Assembly (NCBI GenBank): GCA_964396265.1 | Contig: CAYNEM010000015.1 | Span: forward strand, 1 to 64,000 | Direction of reading: 5' to 3' | Length of the DNA stretch: 64,000 nt | Source of the DNA: EA-27 sp964396265 | Lineage (GTDB): Archaea; Thermoplasmatota; Thermoplasmata; RBG-16-68-12; EA-27 | Part shown: positions 1-8,774 of the stretch, piece after piece | Position numbering within the stretch: the first letter of the stretch is position 1 | Layout of the letters: each line of letters begins with the position of its first letter | Notes under the pieces: model-generated | The model's input: the letters and a program-made list of their open reading frames with translations, nothing else | Database searches by the model: none | What the model was told of the DNA's origin: nothing | Made by a program: the position numbers and the translations under genes

Positions 1-3000
1 GCCGGGATCTTCGGGCTCGGGATTCCGCCGCCGACCCAGCCGATCATGTTGCGCAGGAGCTGCGCGTTCTGCGAGGGTCCGGCAATGCCGGCGCCGTAAG
101 CACCGAAGTGCGCCGTCCGTATCCCGTTGTTGAGCGACTTCACACCGATCGCACTGTTGCCGTTCGGCCAGTCCGCGAGCAAGACGCCGTTCCGTCCGGC
201 GGCATTCCCGCTGCCACCGACAGTCAGCGCCATGTCGCCGGGGCTGATCGCGGCGGTTCCGACGTTGTTCCCGACCTTGACGAAGATGTCGTGGCCCGGA
301 TCGTACCTCGTGCCGAGACTCGCATGGGGCACGAAGATGTAGAACTCCTTCTCGAACGCGCCATAGTCATCGGTCATGTAGCGCCCGTTGATGGTGAAGA
401 TGTCGCCCGCGCCCGTGCTCAGGTCGTACACCGCCATCAACGTCAAAACGCCACCGCGGCCCGCGTCAACGTAGGCTGCAAGGCGGTCGCCCACCTGCCT
501 CCGCGCGAGGTCGAACGGCGGGAAGCTGAAGTACGCCCAGTTCGTCGCAATTACGATCACGTCGTACTGCAGCAGCAAGGCCAGCGTAGGGGCCGTCGGC
601 GTCGCCGGGAAGTTGATGAAGTTGAACCCGTCCACCAACCCGGTGTCGTCTGCCGCCAACAGCATGTTCCGGAGCCCCGTGTACTCCCCGCAGCCGTTCC
701 CGGACAAGCACATGGTGTGCACGATCAGGACATCGAACTGCGGCGGGGCCAAGCTGCCGGCGTAATTCCACACCGACGGCGTGCCGTCGTCCATGTTGAC
801 CTGCCAGGCGAACCACTCCGTCGGCTCGACCAGCGCGGGATCCGAGATCTCGTAGCCGTCGAACCGGAGACTCTGCGCCTCGAGGCGGAGCGCGTCGCTG
901 AACCCACCGGCAATCGTCGGCGGGACGTTCGCGACGCTCGCGACGCCTTCCGCGGAGCCGAGGCCGTTCATGACCTCACCCACGATGCCCGTGATCCGGA
1001 CGTTGTCGAACATCCACCACCAGTCGTCGTTGCTCACGTACTGGAACCGGAACCGGACGCTCGACGAACCTCCGACGGCCACCGACTCGAACGAGCGGTC
1101 GCCGCGGTCCGTGGAGGGATTGTTCCAGTGGTACTCCTTCAGGGTGACCCAGGTCGTCCCTCCGTCAATCGACGCCTGGATGTACCCATCCGAGGAGGCG
1201 CCCGGGAAGTTCCCCTGCCAGTAGTGATTGTAGTTCATGCGGATGCCGACGTACGTGCTCAAGTCGAACGTGCCCGTTTGGACGTTCGAGGTGCTGAAGT
1301 CGTTGTGGAACCAGTAGATGATCCCGCCGCGGCCCCCGAGGTTGGTGTCCTGCTGACAGCGCCATCCCGGCGGGGGCGACGAGGACCAGCCCGGAGGCCA
1401 TACCTGGCTGAAGAACGACCAGCTGCACTGCGACACGAGGTTGAAGTCGTTGAAGGAGAGCTGCGTTTGCGACTGAACCTCAACCTTCAGGTGGTCGTCG
1501 TCTCGAACCTCGACCTTTTCCGGGAACGAGTCGACCGGCGTCGTCGTGGTCGGGTGGTCATCCTTGAAGATCTTCTTGATCGGATCCATCTCGATGGGCA
1601 TGGTCTTGAGCACCGGGTCCGACTGCCGCGAGCAGTAACGGATCGCGTTCGCGATCACGCGCGCGTAGTCGCCACCGATGCTAATCGACGGGAAGTAATT
1701 CAGGCCGCAGGCCCGGCGACCGCCCGAGTCGAACTTGGTCGCACCGAACACGGTTCCGTCCGTCCAGTCCGCGATGCGCGTCGCGCCCGATGTGACGCTA
1801 AAGAGCGGCTGGCGGTAGAACGCCGACACAGATGCGACCCCGTCAAGGAACGGGTGGCCCGGAACGTAGATCGCCCCGAGGTTCGCGGTGAAGAACTGGA
1901 CTCCGCCCCTCGGGAGCGGACTCTTCTCCGCCGCCCATCGGCCGCCGATACCAAACGTCGGGGTGCTGTGGAACCCGAAGGCCATCATGACGATGCCGCC
2001 GCCTGTCGACCCGGCCGCGTCCATGAACTCCGCGAGCCGGTCGCCGACGGCGTTCGAGTTGGGGATCGCACCCCAGTTCGTGCCGACGACGAGCAGATCG
2101 TATTGGGTCAGCTCGTCGAGCGTCGGAATCCGGTTCTGGCCGAGCGGGCCAAAGTCGAGGTCGTCGACCTTGATGCAGAAGTTCCCGCAGGCGTTCACGA
2201 TGTTCGTACGGATGCCGGCAACGTCTCCCGTCCAGGAGTGCAGGATGAGCACACGCGCGCCGCCGCTGTACTTGGAGACGGACTGCCACGGGCTCGTGGT
2301 CCCGTCGTGGAAGATCCAGCGGGTCTCCCAGGTGTCGTCCAGGCCCGGGTCGCTGAACTTCGCTATGAACCCGAGCTCGCTCCCCTCGAGTCCGGGGGAG
2401 GGGCTCGTGCCGACGTCGAACACGGTCGGCGCGACGTTGTTCACCTCAATCGCTGCCCGATCGGAGGTCGTGTCCGGAACGACGAGAGTCTCCGTCCAGC
2501 GGAAGTCCATCATCAACGTGTACGAGGTGCTGAAGAACGTGCTCGGGAAGCAAAGGCCCGCCGAGAAGCAGTAGAACAAACCCAACCACTGCACCTTGTC
2601 CGTGTCCGCCCTTGTGCTGACAAGACTGCCGTACTGCGTCGTCCTCTGCCCGATGATGTACTCCTGGCCGAGCACAAGGGTCACCGGGCTCGCCAACGTA
2701 CACCAGTTCCACGAGAGTTGGATGTGCGTGGCCGTGCACTGACCAAGCAGGGTGCCCGCGGAATTCCAGATTCGCGATTCGAAGGACGTGTAGAAATAGT
2801 GGTAGTGCCCGAGCTGAGTCAGCTGGACGTTCGCCTTCGCCCGGAATCGGTTTGCGAAGGTAAAGGTACCGAATCCGATGAGGAACTGGATGGCACCCCA
2901 GGGGCCGTTCTCGCCCGTGTTGATCGTGATCGTCGTCGAGACGCCGTCCCAGCCCTGGACAACGAAATCGCCGTAGACGTTGTCGTAGAACGTCTTCGAG

Positions 3001-3587
3001 ACGGTCGTCAGGGTCGTCCACTTCCCCATCAGGCCTCCGCCGGTCTGGTCGGGGAAGTCGAAGATGCCGTCGCCGTTGAAGTCGTAGCGCAGAAAGACGA
3101 TCGTCGGGTCCTCAATCGAGACAGTGAACGTGAGGGTCTCTCCCTCCATCGTGTCCGGTCCGCCGTAGGGGCCGTTCGCATCGATCTCGCCGCCGAGCCA
3201 GTGGCTCCGCGTGTCCATGTTCGTCACGGTGACCGTGCCGTCCTCGGATTCGAAGGTGAGGCTCATGTGCTCACGCATGTTGTCCCTCAGCTCCGTCTGG
3301 CTCACCGTTTCCACGGTCAGGCCGTCGGCCGACGTGATCTGGGCTTCTTCAGACCCAGAGATGGAGACGGGCCCGTCGGGAGTCGATAGGGCGACTTCCT
3401 CGGTCTCGCTCATGGCTTTCTGTTGTTCGTCGAAGGCCGACACCAACCGTCGGTCCTCCCCACGCGTCCCCTCATTCGGGGATGCACCCACGACGCCAGG
3501 CCGCGCGTATGCGAAGCCCGCGAAGGCCCCGAGCATCAGTGCGACCACGATGCACAGGGCTCCTACCACCGTTCGCCAGTTTTTCAT
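1..3587 (-). CDS. Large secreted multidomain surface protein (3' end outside window)
   Basis: The reading frame is open from ATG at 3587 to the left edge, about 1195 codons with no stop, so the C-terminus is missing. An AGGAGG ribosome-binding site lies 8 bases upstream of the ATG. Residues 1-28 form a signal peptide (MKNWRTVVGALCIVVALMLG followed by a small-residue cleavage region). The rest is a patchwork of extracellular beta-type domains: Asp-rich turns such as RYDFNGDGIFDF near residues 160-175, then a flavodoxin/ThuA-like alpha-beta domain at about 440-590, a Thr/Pro linker, a lectin-like (MAM or choice-of-anchor type) domain at about 705-870 ending FDNVRITG, and a second ThuA-like domain at about 950-1130. 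It probably sits on or outside the cell surface; substrate and anchor are unknown. Long frames on the opposite strand here are shadows. Confidence 0.85.
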   Translation of the reverse strand, partial: MKNWRTVVGALCIVVALMLGAFAGFAYARPGVVGASPNEGTRGEDRRLVSAFDEQQKAMSETEEVALSTPDGPVSISGSEEAQITSADGLTVETVSQTELRDNMREHMSLTFESEDGTVTVTNMDTRSHWLGGEIDANGPYGGPDTMEGETLTFTVSIEDPTIVFLRYDFNGDGIFDFPDQTGGGLMGKWTTLTTVSKTFYDNVYGDFVVQGWDGVSTTITINTGENGPWGAIQFLIGFGTFTFANRFRAKANVQLTQLGHYHYFYTSFESRIWNSAGTLLGQCTATHIQLSWNWCTLASPVTLVLGQEYIIGQRTTQYGSLVSTRADTDKVQWLGLFYCFSAGLCFPSTFFSTSYTLMMDFRWTETLVVPDTTSDRAAIEVNNVAPTVFDVGTSPSPGLEGSELGFIAKFSDPGLDDTWETRWIFHDGTTSPWQSVSKYSGGARVLILHSWTGDVAGIRTNIVNACGNFCIKVDDLDFGPLGQNRIPTLDELTQYDLLVVGTNWGAIPNSNAVGDRLAEFMDAAGSTGGGIVMMAFGFHSTPTFGIGGRWAAEKSPLPRGGVQFFTANLGAIYVPGHPFLDGVASVSAFYRQPLFSVTSGATRIADWTDGTVFGATKFDSGGRRACGLNYFPSISIGGDYARVIANAIRYCSRQSDPVLKTMPIEMDPIKKIFKDDHPTTTTPVDSFPEKVEVRDDDHLKVEVQSQTQLSFNDFNLVSQCSWSFFSQVWPPGWSSSPPPGWRCQQDTNLGGRGGIIYWFHNDFSTSNVQTGTFDLSTYVGIRMNYNHYWQGNFPGASSDGYIQASIDGGTTWVTLKEYHWNNPSTDRGDRSFESVAVGGSSSVRFRFQYVSNDDWWWMFDNVRITGIVGEVMNGLGSAEGVASVANVPPTIAGGFSDALRLEAQSLRFDGYEISDPALVEPTEWFAWQVNMDDGTPSVWNYAGSLAPPQFDVLIVHTMCLSGNGCGEYTGLRNMLLAADDTGLVDGFNFINFPATPTAPTLALLLQYDVIVIATNWAYFSFPPFDLARRQVGDRLAAYVDAGRGGVLTLMAVYDLSTGAGDIFTINGRYMTDDYGAFEKEFYIFVPHASLGTRYDPGHDIFVKVGNNVGTAAISPGDMALTVGGSGNAAGRNGVLLADWPNGNSAIGVKSLNNGIRTAHFGAYGAGIAGPSQNAQLLRNMIGWVGGGIPSPKIP

Positions 3588-3803
3588 CCGTTCCCCTCCT
3601 AAGGAGTCGGAAAGTCTACGGGTTACCCGAGAAAGCCAGCGCTCTTGCCGCTAGAGAAGGTTCTCATAATCCGTCCCCTGCTCCCGTGCTCAAACGCGTG
3701 CCCCCACGCAACCCCGGTGGTCATGAACCGGAGGCTATATAGTCTTAACGCACCGGCCCCGGCTCAATTCCGTCGGACTTCAATTCGGACTCTAAGGACG
3801 ACC

Positions 3804-3813
3804 CCTTTTAAGG
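3804..3813 (+). promoter_or_regulatory. TATA-like box before leuC
   Basis: The bases ccttttaagg sit about 32-41 bases upstream of the leuC ATG at 3845. A purine-rich ribosome-binding site (ggaaggagaa) follows at 3829-3838, so this message probably has a short leader. No repressor site was recognised. Confidence 0.4.
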
Positions 3814-3844
3814 CGGCAACGCATTTTGGAAGGAGAAGGGAACG

Positions 3845-5101
3845 ATGAGCCGCCAGACGATGTCCGAGAAGATCCTCGCCAGGGCGAGCGGGAAGGCCCA
3901 TGTGGCCCCCGGCGACATCGTCGACGCGACGGTCGACCTCCTCTACATGCACGAGATGCTCGCGATGGCCCTGGGCCCGTTCCAGGAGATCGGGCTCACG
4001 AAGGTCTGGGATCCGACGAAGGTCGTCGTCACCCTCGACCACTGGGTGCCGCCGCCCAACGAGCAGATCGCGAGGATGCACCAGCAAATCCGGGACTTCT
4101 GCAGGAAGCAGGGGATCGTCCGTTTCCACGACGTCGGAGACCATGGGATCATCCACCAGCTGGTCGCGGAGCGCGGGTATGCCCGACCGGGCATGCTCAT
4201 CATCGGCAGCGACAGCCACACGAACATGGTCGGAGCGTGCGGGGCGTTCGCGGCGGGCGTCGGGGCCACGGACGTGGCGGCGGTGATGGCCACCGGGCGG
4301 GTGTGGCTCCGCGTGCCGGAGACGATGAAGGTGGCGGTCGACGGTCACCTCGGGAAGCGCGTCTACGCGAAGGACCTCATCCTGAAGGTCATCGCCACGA
4401 CGGGGGACGACGGTGCGCAGTACCAGGCCGTCGAGTTCCACGGGCCGACCGTGGGCCGGATGCCGATGGACGAGCGCTTAGTATTATGTAACATGACCAC
4501 GGAGATGGGGGCGAAGGTCGGCATGGTCGAAGCCGACGCCACGACAAAGGATTATCTGGCCCACACCCGCGAGCCGGTGTCCGAGTTTGGGCCGGATGAG
4601 GATGCGGCGTACGGGAAGACGGTCCCGTTCGACGTCGGCGGCATGGGCCCTCAGGTTGCGTGCCCATCGAACCCGGCGAACGTGAAGCCCGTCGAGGACG
4701 TCGCGGGCATCAAGGTCGACGTCGCGTTCCTCGGCTCGTGCACGAACGCTCGCATCGAGGACCTGCGGCTGGCGGCGGAGATCCTGAAAGGGGAGCGTGT
4801 CGCCCCCGGGGTGCGCCTGCAGGTGACGCCTGCGAGTCAGGCGATCTACCGCCAAGCGATCAAGGAGGGACTCATCGAGGTCTTCCTCGACGCCGGGGGG
4901 ACGTTCACCCAGAGCACGTGCGGGCCGTGTTTCGGCGGCCACCTCGGCGTCTTGGCGGCGAACGAGGTGTGCATCTCGAGCACGAACCGGAACTATCCCG
5001 GCCGGATGGGTAGCCCCCAGGCGCAGGTCTACCTCGCTTCCCCCGCCACTTTGGCGGCGACGGCGATTTACGGCGTGATCACCGACCCTCGCGGGGTTTA
5101 G
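3845..5101 (+). CDS. leuC: 3-isopropylmalate dehydratase / homoaconitase large subunit
   Basis: A 418-residue member of the aconitase superfamily, the usual size for archaeal LeuC/homoaconitase large subunits. With the small subunit (5564-6073) it isomerises 2-isopropylmalate to 3-isopropylmalate in leucine synthesis, or homocitrate in related pathways. Diagnostic stretches include VTLDHWVPPPNEQ, IGSDSHTNMVGACGAF near residues 119-134, and the [4Fe-4S] cysteines in FLGSCTNARIEDL (about residue 299) and STCGPCFGGHLGVLA (about 358-372). The start is ATG with ggaaggagaagg upstream. The stop overlaps the end of the antisense protease gene by 4 bases. Sequence alone does not settle leucine versus another 2-oxoacid chain-elongation substrate. 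Confidence 0.9.
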   Translation: MSRQTMSEKILARASGKAHVAPGDIVDATVDLLYMHEMLAMALGPFQEIGLTKVWDPTKVVVTLDHWVPPPNEQIARMHQQIRDFCRKQGIVRFHDVGDHGIIHQLVAERGYARPGMLIIGSDSHTNMVGACGAFAAGVGATDVAAVMATGRVWLRVPETMKVAVDGHLGKRVYAKDLILKVIATTGDDGAQYQAVEFHGPTVGRMPMDERLVLCNMTTEMGAKVGMVEADATTKDYLAHTREPVSEFGPDEDAAYGKTVPFDVGGMGPQVACPSNPANVKPVEDVAGIKVDVAFLGSCTNARIEDLRLAAEILKGERVAPGVRLQVTPASQAIYRQAIKEGLIEVFLDAGGTFTQSTCGPCFGGHLGVLAANEVCISSTNRNYPGRMGSPQAQVYLASPATLAATAIYGVITDPRGV

Positions 5102-5484
5102 GCGACGACACTCAATGCGAGCAGCGCATCGCTCTTCCGAAGGCTCCGGGCGTTCGGGTCGACTTCGAGCGCAAATCCTTCGAGGGTGTAGAGCCCCAGT
5201 ACGTTGAAGTCCGAGGGTTCGGCGAACACGAGGAGGGTGTGACTCCGCTCTCCCAGGAGTTCGACCCATGCCTCGGCGACAGGCCTTTCTGGAAGATGGC
5301 CCTCCATGGTTCGGAACTTTCGTGTGGCCGTGGGAACGATGCCCAGCCGATGAGCCAAATCGCCAGGCACCCAGGTAAGGGAAGCACCCGTATCCACGAG
5401 GAGCTCGATGGTCTCGCTCCTCGACCTGTCCGGACTGAACACGGTGAGTCTCGCACGCACCTCTCCCATCGGCTCCGGGTTCAT
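5098..5484 (-). CDS. Retropepsin-like clan AA aspartic protease
   Basis: A 128-residue single-domain protein with the aspartic protease active-site motif IELLVDTGASLTWVP at about residues 27-41 and a hydrophobic second half (FNVLGLYTLEGFALEVD). This matches the small archaeal and bacterial clan AA family, which functions as a homodimer with one catalytic Asp per subunit. There is no signal peptide, so it is probably cytoplasmic. The gene lies antisense between leuC and leuD, overlaps the leuC stop by 4 bases, and starts about 80 bases from the probable leuD start. Its biological substrate is unknown. Confidence 0.75.
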   Translation of the reverse strand: MNPEPMGEVRARLTVFSPDRSRSETIELLVDTGASLTWVPGDLAHRLGIVPTATRKFRTMEGHLPERPVAEAWVELLGERSHTLLVFAEPSDFNVLGLYTLEGFALEVDPNARSLRKSDALLALSVVA

Positions 5485-5563
5485 CTCTTAGCTCATGGAT
5501 GTTGCGACTACATGTACGTTGTCGCCAACAGCCTTATTCAGCGCCCCGACTTTGGCGGTCACG

Positions 5564-6073
5564 ATGCAGATGCGCTTCCGGGGCCGCGCGTGGTTGTTCG
5601 GCGAGGACATCTCCACCGACCACATCATCGCGGGCCGGTACCTCGGGACGACGGATCCGATGGTGTTCGCGGAACACTGCCTGGAAAACGTGGACCCGAA
5701 CTTCGCGAAGCAAGCGAAACCGGGGGACCTCATCGTCGCCGGCCCGAATTTCGGCTGTGGTTCGAGCCGGGAGCAGGCGCCCCTCGCAATCAAGCACCTG
5801 GGGATCGCCGCCATCCTCGCGCCCTCGTTCGCGCGGATCTTCTTCCGCAACGCGATCAACATCGCCCTTCCCGTCCTCGAGTGCCCGGGGATCGAGAAGT
5901 CCGTGAGGGAGGGCGACGAAGTCGAAGTCGACATGGAACGCGGGGAGGTCCGGACGCCCTCCGAAGTCCTGAAGTTCAGGCCATTGCCGCCAAACGTCCT
6001 CGAGATCCTGCAGGCCGGCGGGCTCGTCCCGAAACTGAAGCGGGAATTGGCGGGAAGTCGAGCGAGTTCTTAA
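5564..6073 (+). CDS. leuD: 3-isopropylmalate dehydratase / homoaconitase small subunit
   Basis: The small (swivel) subunit partner of the protein at 3845-5101. It starts RFRGRAWLFGEDISTDHIIAG, the typical LeuD beginning, and carries GPNFGCGSSREQAPLAIKHLG, the substrate-loop signature. With ATG at 5564 it is 169 residues, the normal LeuD length. An in-frame ATG at 5495 would add 23 residues of unusual sequence and nearly collide with the divergent protease start at 5484, so the internal start is preferred; ATG at 5570 is also possible. It is followed after 27 bases by the dehydrogenase gene. Confidence 0.88.
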   Translation: MQMRFRGRAWLFGEDISTDHIIAGRYLGTTDPMVFAEHCLENVDPNFAKQAKPGDLIVAGPNFGCGSSREQAPLAIKHLGIAAILAPSFARIFFRNAINIALPVLECPGIEKSVREGDEVEVDMERGEVRTPSEVLKFRPLPPNVLEILQAGGLVPKLKRELAGSRASS

Positions 6074-6100
6074 GACGGAAAGGCCTCATCCGCCGCCAAG

Positions 6101-7216
6101 ATGACCTACAAGATCGTCCTCCTCGCGGGCGATGGCACAGGCCCCGAGGTCATGCGTGAGGGCTTGAGGGTCCTGAAGGCGGCACAGGACGCGCACGGCC
6201 TCTCTTTCGATCTCATCCCGTATCCGTGCGGGGGCCAGTACTACCTAGAGAACGGGGAGGAGTGGCCTGCCGAAGCGTTCGGGTCGTGCAAGTCCGCGGA
6301 CGCGATCCTCCTCGGGGCCGTCGGCCACCCGGAAGCGCACCTCCCGAACGGAGACCTCGCAGGGGCGGGCGTGATCTTCGGCCTCCGGTTCGGGCTCGAC
6401 CTGTACGCGAACGTACGCCCGGTGAAGTTGTACCCGGGCGTGCCGCACAAGATCCACGACGAGTTCAAGCAGGTCTGGAAGTCGGACCTCGTGGACTTCG
6501 TCGTCGTGCGCGAGAACACGGAGGGATTGTACACGCCCGCGCGGGGGACGTTGTCCCGCGGCGGGATCGACGAGTTGGCGGTGGACTCGCGCATCATCAC
6601 GCGGAAGGGCGCGGAGCGCGTGATTCGTTTCTCGTTCGAGCTCGCGACTCACCGCGACGGCGCGCCGAAGGACCGGAAGCACCGGGTGACGTGCGTGGAC
6701 AAGTCGAACGTGACCGCGGGGGACCGTCTCTTTCGAAAGGTGTACGACGAGGTCGCCGCCAAGTACCCGCAGGTCGAGCGGGACTACGCGTACATCGATG
6801 CGTTCACGCAGTGGATCATCCGTTCGCCCGAGTTCTATGACGTGGCGGTCGCGCCGAACGAGTTCGGGGACATCGCGACGGACTTGGCGGCGGTCCTGCA
6901 GGGCGGGATGGGTATCGCAGCGGGCGGGAACATCGGGGACGCGCACGGGATGTTCGAGCCGATCCATGGATCCGCGCCGAAGCACGCGGGCCAGGACAAG
7001 GTGAACCCGATCGCGATGATCCTGGCGGTGCAGATGATGTTCGAGTGGTTAGGGAACCGAAAGAAGGACCCGCACCTGCTCGAAGCCGCCAAGGGCGTGG
7101 AGGCCTCCGTCGCGTCCGTGCTCAAGGAGGGAAAGACGCTCACGTACGACCTGGGCGGCACCGCCAAGTGCAGCGAGGTCGGGACGGCGGTAGCGAGGAT
7201 GGTCGCCTCTGCTTAG
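6101..7216 (+). CDS. leuB: 3-isopropylmalate dehydrogenase family (isocitrate/isopropylmalate dehydrogenase)
   Basis: A 371-residue beta-decarboxylating dehydrogenase, NAD(P)-dependent, acting after LeuCD to oxidise and decarboxylate 3-isopropylmalate or a homologous 2-hydroxyacid. Visible signatures are LLAGDGTGPEVMREG at the N-terminus, LDLYANVRPVK, VVRENTEGLY near residue 142, VDKSNVT near 205, and the metal and nucleotide-binding segment NEFGDIATDLAA then GGNIGDAHGMFEPIHGSAP. Homologues acting on isocitrate, homoisocitrate or tartrate share these motifs, so the substrate assignment leans on the adjacent leuCD. It is the last gene of the leuC-leuD-leuB group. Confidence 0.82.
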   Translation: MTYKIVLLAGDGTGPEVMREGLRVLKAAQDAHGLSFDLIPYPCGGQYYLENGEEWPAEAFGSCKSADAILLGAVGHPEAHLPNGDLAGAGVIFGLRFGLDLYANVRPVKLYPGVPHKIHDEFKQVWKSDLVDFVVVRENTEGLYTPARGTLSRGGIDELAVDSRIITRKGAERVIRFSFELATHRDGAPKDRKHRVTCVDKSNVTAGDRLFRKVYDEVAAKYPQVERDYAYIDAFTQWIIRSPEFYDVAVAPNEFGDIATDLAAVLQGGMGIAAGGNIGDAHGMFEPIHGSAPKHAGQDKVNPIAMILAVQMMFEWLGNRKKDPHLLEAAKGVEASVASVLKEGKTLTYDLGGTAKCSEVGTAVARMVASA

Positions 7217-7241
7217 GTGAATCTGGATGTCGTTGGTCTCT

Positions 7242-7568
7242 TCAACTCGAGTCGAGGAAATGCTCTTCGGCGATCAGCATGACCCTCAGTCCGCCCTCGA
7301 CGCATTCCACCCGGAGCCGGCCAGCCGCCAGGGTCGCCGTTTTCCCGTCCGTGCCGAGGACTCCAACCATTTCGCTCACTGCGACCGCAATTCGCTCCGC
7401 GGTCGGGACTGCCACTTCCACTATCCCGTCCCGCACCTCCCCTCCGTCCAGGACCCGTCCTAACACCCGCCCCGTTCCCCACACCCAACCGTTCCGCTCG
7501 AACGTCGCGGCGAAGGACGCGGCAATCTCCTCCACGTTCAGGGTGAGGGGCAACGCAACCGGATACAT
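7242..7568 (-). CDS. Uncharacterised 108-residue protein
   Basis: A small frame with ordinary protein composition, a hydrophobic/charged alternation (NVEEIAASFAATFERNGWVW) and a GC-rich third codon position, convergent to leuB with a 25-base gap. No family was recognised, and no signal peptide or membrane segment is visible. The N-terminal boundary is uncertain because a different frame also stays open upstream. It is the first of several small genes of uncertain status in 7242-8774. Confidence 0.45.
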   Translation of the reverse strand: MYPVALPLTLNVEEIAASFAATFERNGWVWGTGRVLGRVLDGGEVRDGIVEVAVPTAERIAVAVSEMVGVLGTDGKTATLAAGRLRVECVEGGLRVMLIAEEHFLDSS

Positions 7569-7775
7569 GAACGCCCGTGTTTCTGGTTTCGAAATCGTCG
7601 GTCATCGACGAGAGCGCGTTCCCAATCCGGTGTGCCAAGTCCTCGAAGCGGCCACTTCGGGCCGCCATCGTGATCCTTCCGCACGAGACCCCTGACCCGG
7701 ACACGCCGCACGAGCGCGACTCGACCCTGTCCGATAGCGCGTTACGCGGCCGCCTTCCGTACGTTCTTGTCTCCG

Positions 7776-8054
7776 TCACCGGTCACGACGCAGTTCAGTC
7801 GGTCCGCCTGCCGTGCCGCATTGTTTCTCCCACTGGAGCGGACGCAGGTTCGACGGCTCGTCCCCTCCGCCTCGGGATACGGGCGAGATGTGGTCGACGT
7901 CCCATCCATAGATGGAGCCATGGTTCCCGTACTGGTCGCGAGCAATCCACGCCCCGCATTCGTCCTTGCGCCATCGCTCGGGGCCGTACCCCGGCTGAGG
8001 CTTCGCCTTCTCCCACACCTTCTGGACTACGGCATCGGAGAATGACAATTCCAT
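7776..8054 (-). CDS. HNH endonuclease domain protein, C-terminus frameshifted
   Basis: The 92-residue frame carries a recognisable HNH nuclease core, IYGWDVDHISPVSRGGGDEP followed by SNLRPLQWE (about residues 48-76), the metal-binding His plus the Asn of the second helix. After QWE the frame turns into an Arg/Gly-rich tail and stops. One base over, the minus strand reads NNAARQADRLNCVVTGDG and continues to a stop at 7742, which is how HNH proteins of this type normally continue. A single extra base in the run at 7824-7826 explains this. The gene is therefore either recently broken or affected by a homopolymer sequencing error. It starts 10 bases from the end of the TIGR02391-like gene. Confidence 0.72.
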   Translation of the reverse strand: MELSFSDAVVQKVWEKAKPQPGYGPERWRKDECGAWIARDQYGNHGSIYGWDVDHISPVSRGGGDEPSNLRPLQWEKQCGTAGGPTELRRDR

Positions 8055-8064
8055 CGTCTCCTGG

Positions 8065-8622
8065 CTAGCGCAGCCTACCCTTGCGCTTCAACTCCAAGCC
8101 TTGGTTCATCATCTTGAGGAGGATGTCGACGAAAGCGATCATCCGGAATGCCTCGTCCTTCGAGTACCCTTGATCGAAATCGTGGGCGATCGGGTTCCGG
8201 ATCGCTTGGACCGCGCCGCGGTAGAGGAAGTAAACACCTTGCTTCTCTGCGGCGGTCCGTCCGAAGTTCAGCATCCCTGTCTCGGGATGAAACGCCTTGT
8301 CGATCAGGTCCGTCCCTGTGACATCCGGGTCCGCGAGCACCGTATGGCGGACCTTCGTCTCGAGCAGGATGTATGCGTTCCGCACCGCAGTGTCGAACTG
8401 GCCGGCGCGGACTGGCTCTAAACACGCGGTGACGAGGTCCGTCTCGAACCCATGCTCCTCGAGGAACGCTGTCGCGAACCCGAGGCGGGCCCATCGGAGG
8501 TGGTCGCATAGGGACCGCCCTCGTCGTGCCCGTCGCGCCGTTCCCGGACCTCCTCGCGCGGACGATGCCACTTGACAACCGCGGGTCGGGATCGTACACT
8601 GTGAGGCGCGCCGACTATCCAC
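8065..8622 (-). CDS. TIGR02391-family (Ymh-like) protein, N-terminus uncertain
   Basis: The C-terminal two thirds match the TIGR02391/Ymh family of unknown function: RAGQFDTAVRNAYILLETKV, then DLIDKAFHPETGMLNFG, GVYFLYRGAVQAIRNPIAHD and a terminal helix. The RNPIAHD segment resembles the Rx4-6H motif of HEPN-type RNases, which are common in defence systems; that link is inference. The first 50 or so residues are Arg/Ser/Gly-rich and look like non-coding sequence that happens to be open, so the gene may be truncated at its 5' end or begin internally. It lies directly upstream of the HNH gene on the same strand. Confidence 0.6.
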   Translation of the reverse strand: MDSRRASQCTIPTRGCQVASSARGGPGTARRARRGRSLCDHLRWARLGFATAFLEEHGFETDLVTACLEPVRAGQFDTAVRNAYILLETKVRHTVLADPDVTGTDLIDKAFHPETGMLNFGRTAAEKQGVYFLYRGAVQAIRNPIAHDFDQGYSKDEAFRMIAFVDILLKMMNQGLELKRKGRLR

Positions 8623-8774
8623 TCGGCATCGTCGAGATCCCGACCGGGAGCGAGCCGGCCACGACGCCCGCGACCCTGCCGATCATCGCCTCCTCCCGGA
8701 GCTCCGTCCACGTCACGGGGGACAACTACGTCGCGTTCCCGGACGGGTTCGTCATCTGGTTCTACGCGCAGTGA
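8526..8774 (+). CDS. Small uncharacterised protein or gene remnant
   Basis: From a GTG at 8526 an 82-residue frame runs with about 93 percent G or C at the third codon position, a strong coding signal in this genome. It ends VHVTGDNYVAFPDGFVIWFY, which reads like the last beta strands of a globular domain. No family was recognised. It overlaps the doubtful 5' end of the TIGR02391-like gene and the last 23 bases of the regulator at 8752, so it may be the surviving 3' part of a larger gene rather than a complete one. Confidence 0.35.
   Translation: MPVAPFPDLLARTMPLDNRGSGSYTVRRADYPLGIVEIPTGSEPATTPATLPIIASSRSSVHVTGDNYVAFPDGFVIWFYAQ

Noticed and set aside
108..3389. Very long plus-strand open frame (about 1090 codons)
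   Set aside because: It is Arg/Val/Asp-rich with no domain signs and lies antisense to the secreted protein, which has a signal peptide, ribosome-binding site and clear domains.
7213..7779. Minus-strand frame of 188 codons covering the small-gene region
   Set aside because: Arg/Gly-rich composition; the shorter frame at 7242-7568 has better protein character.
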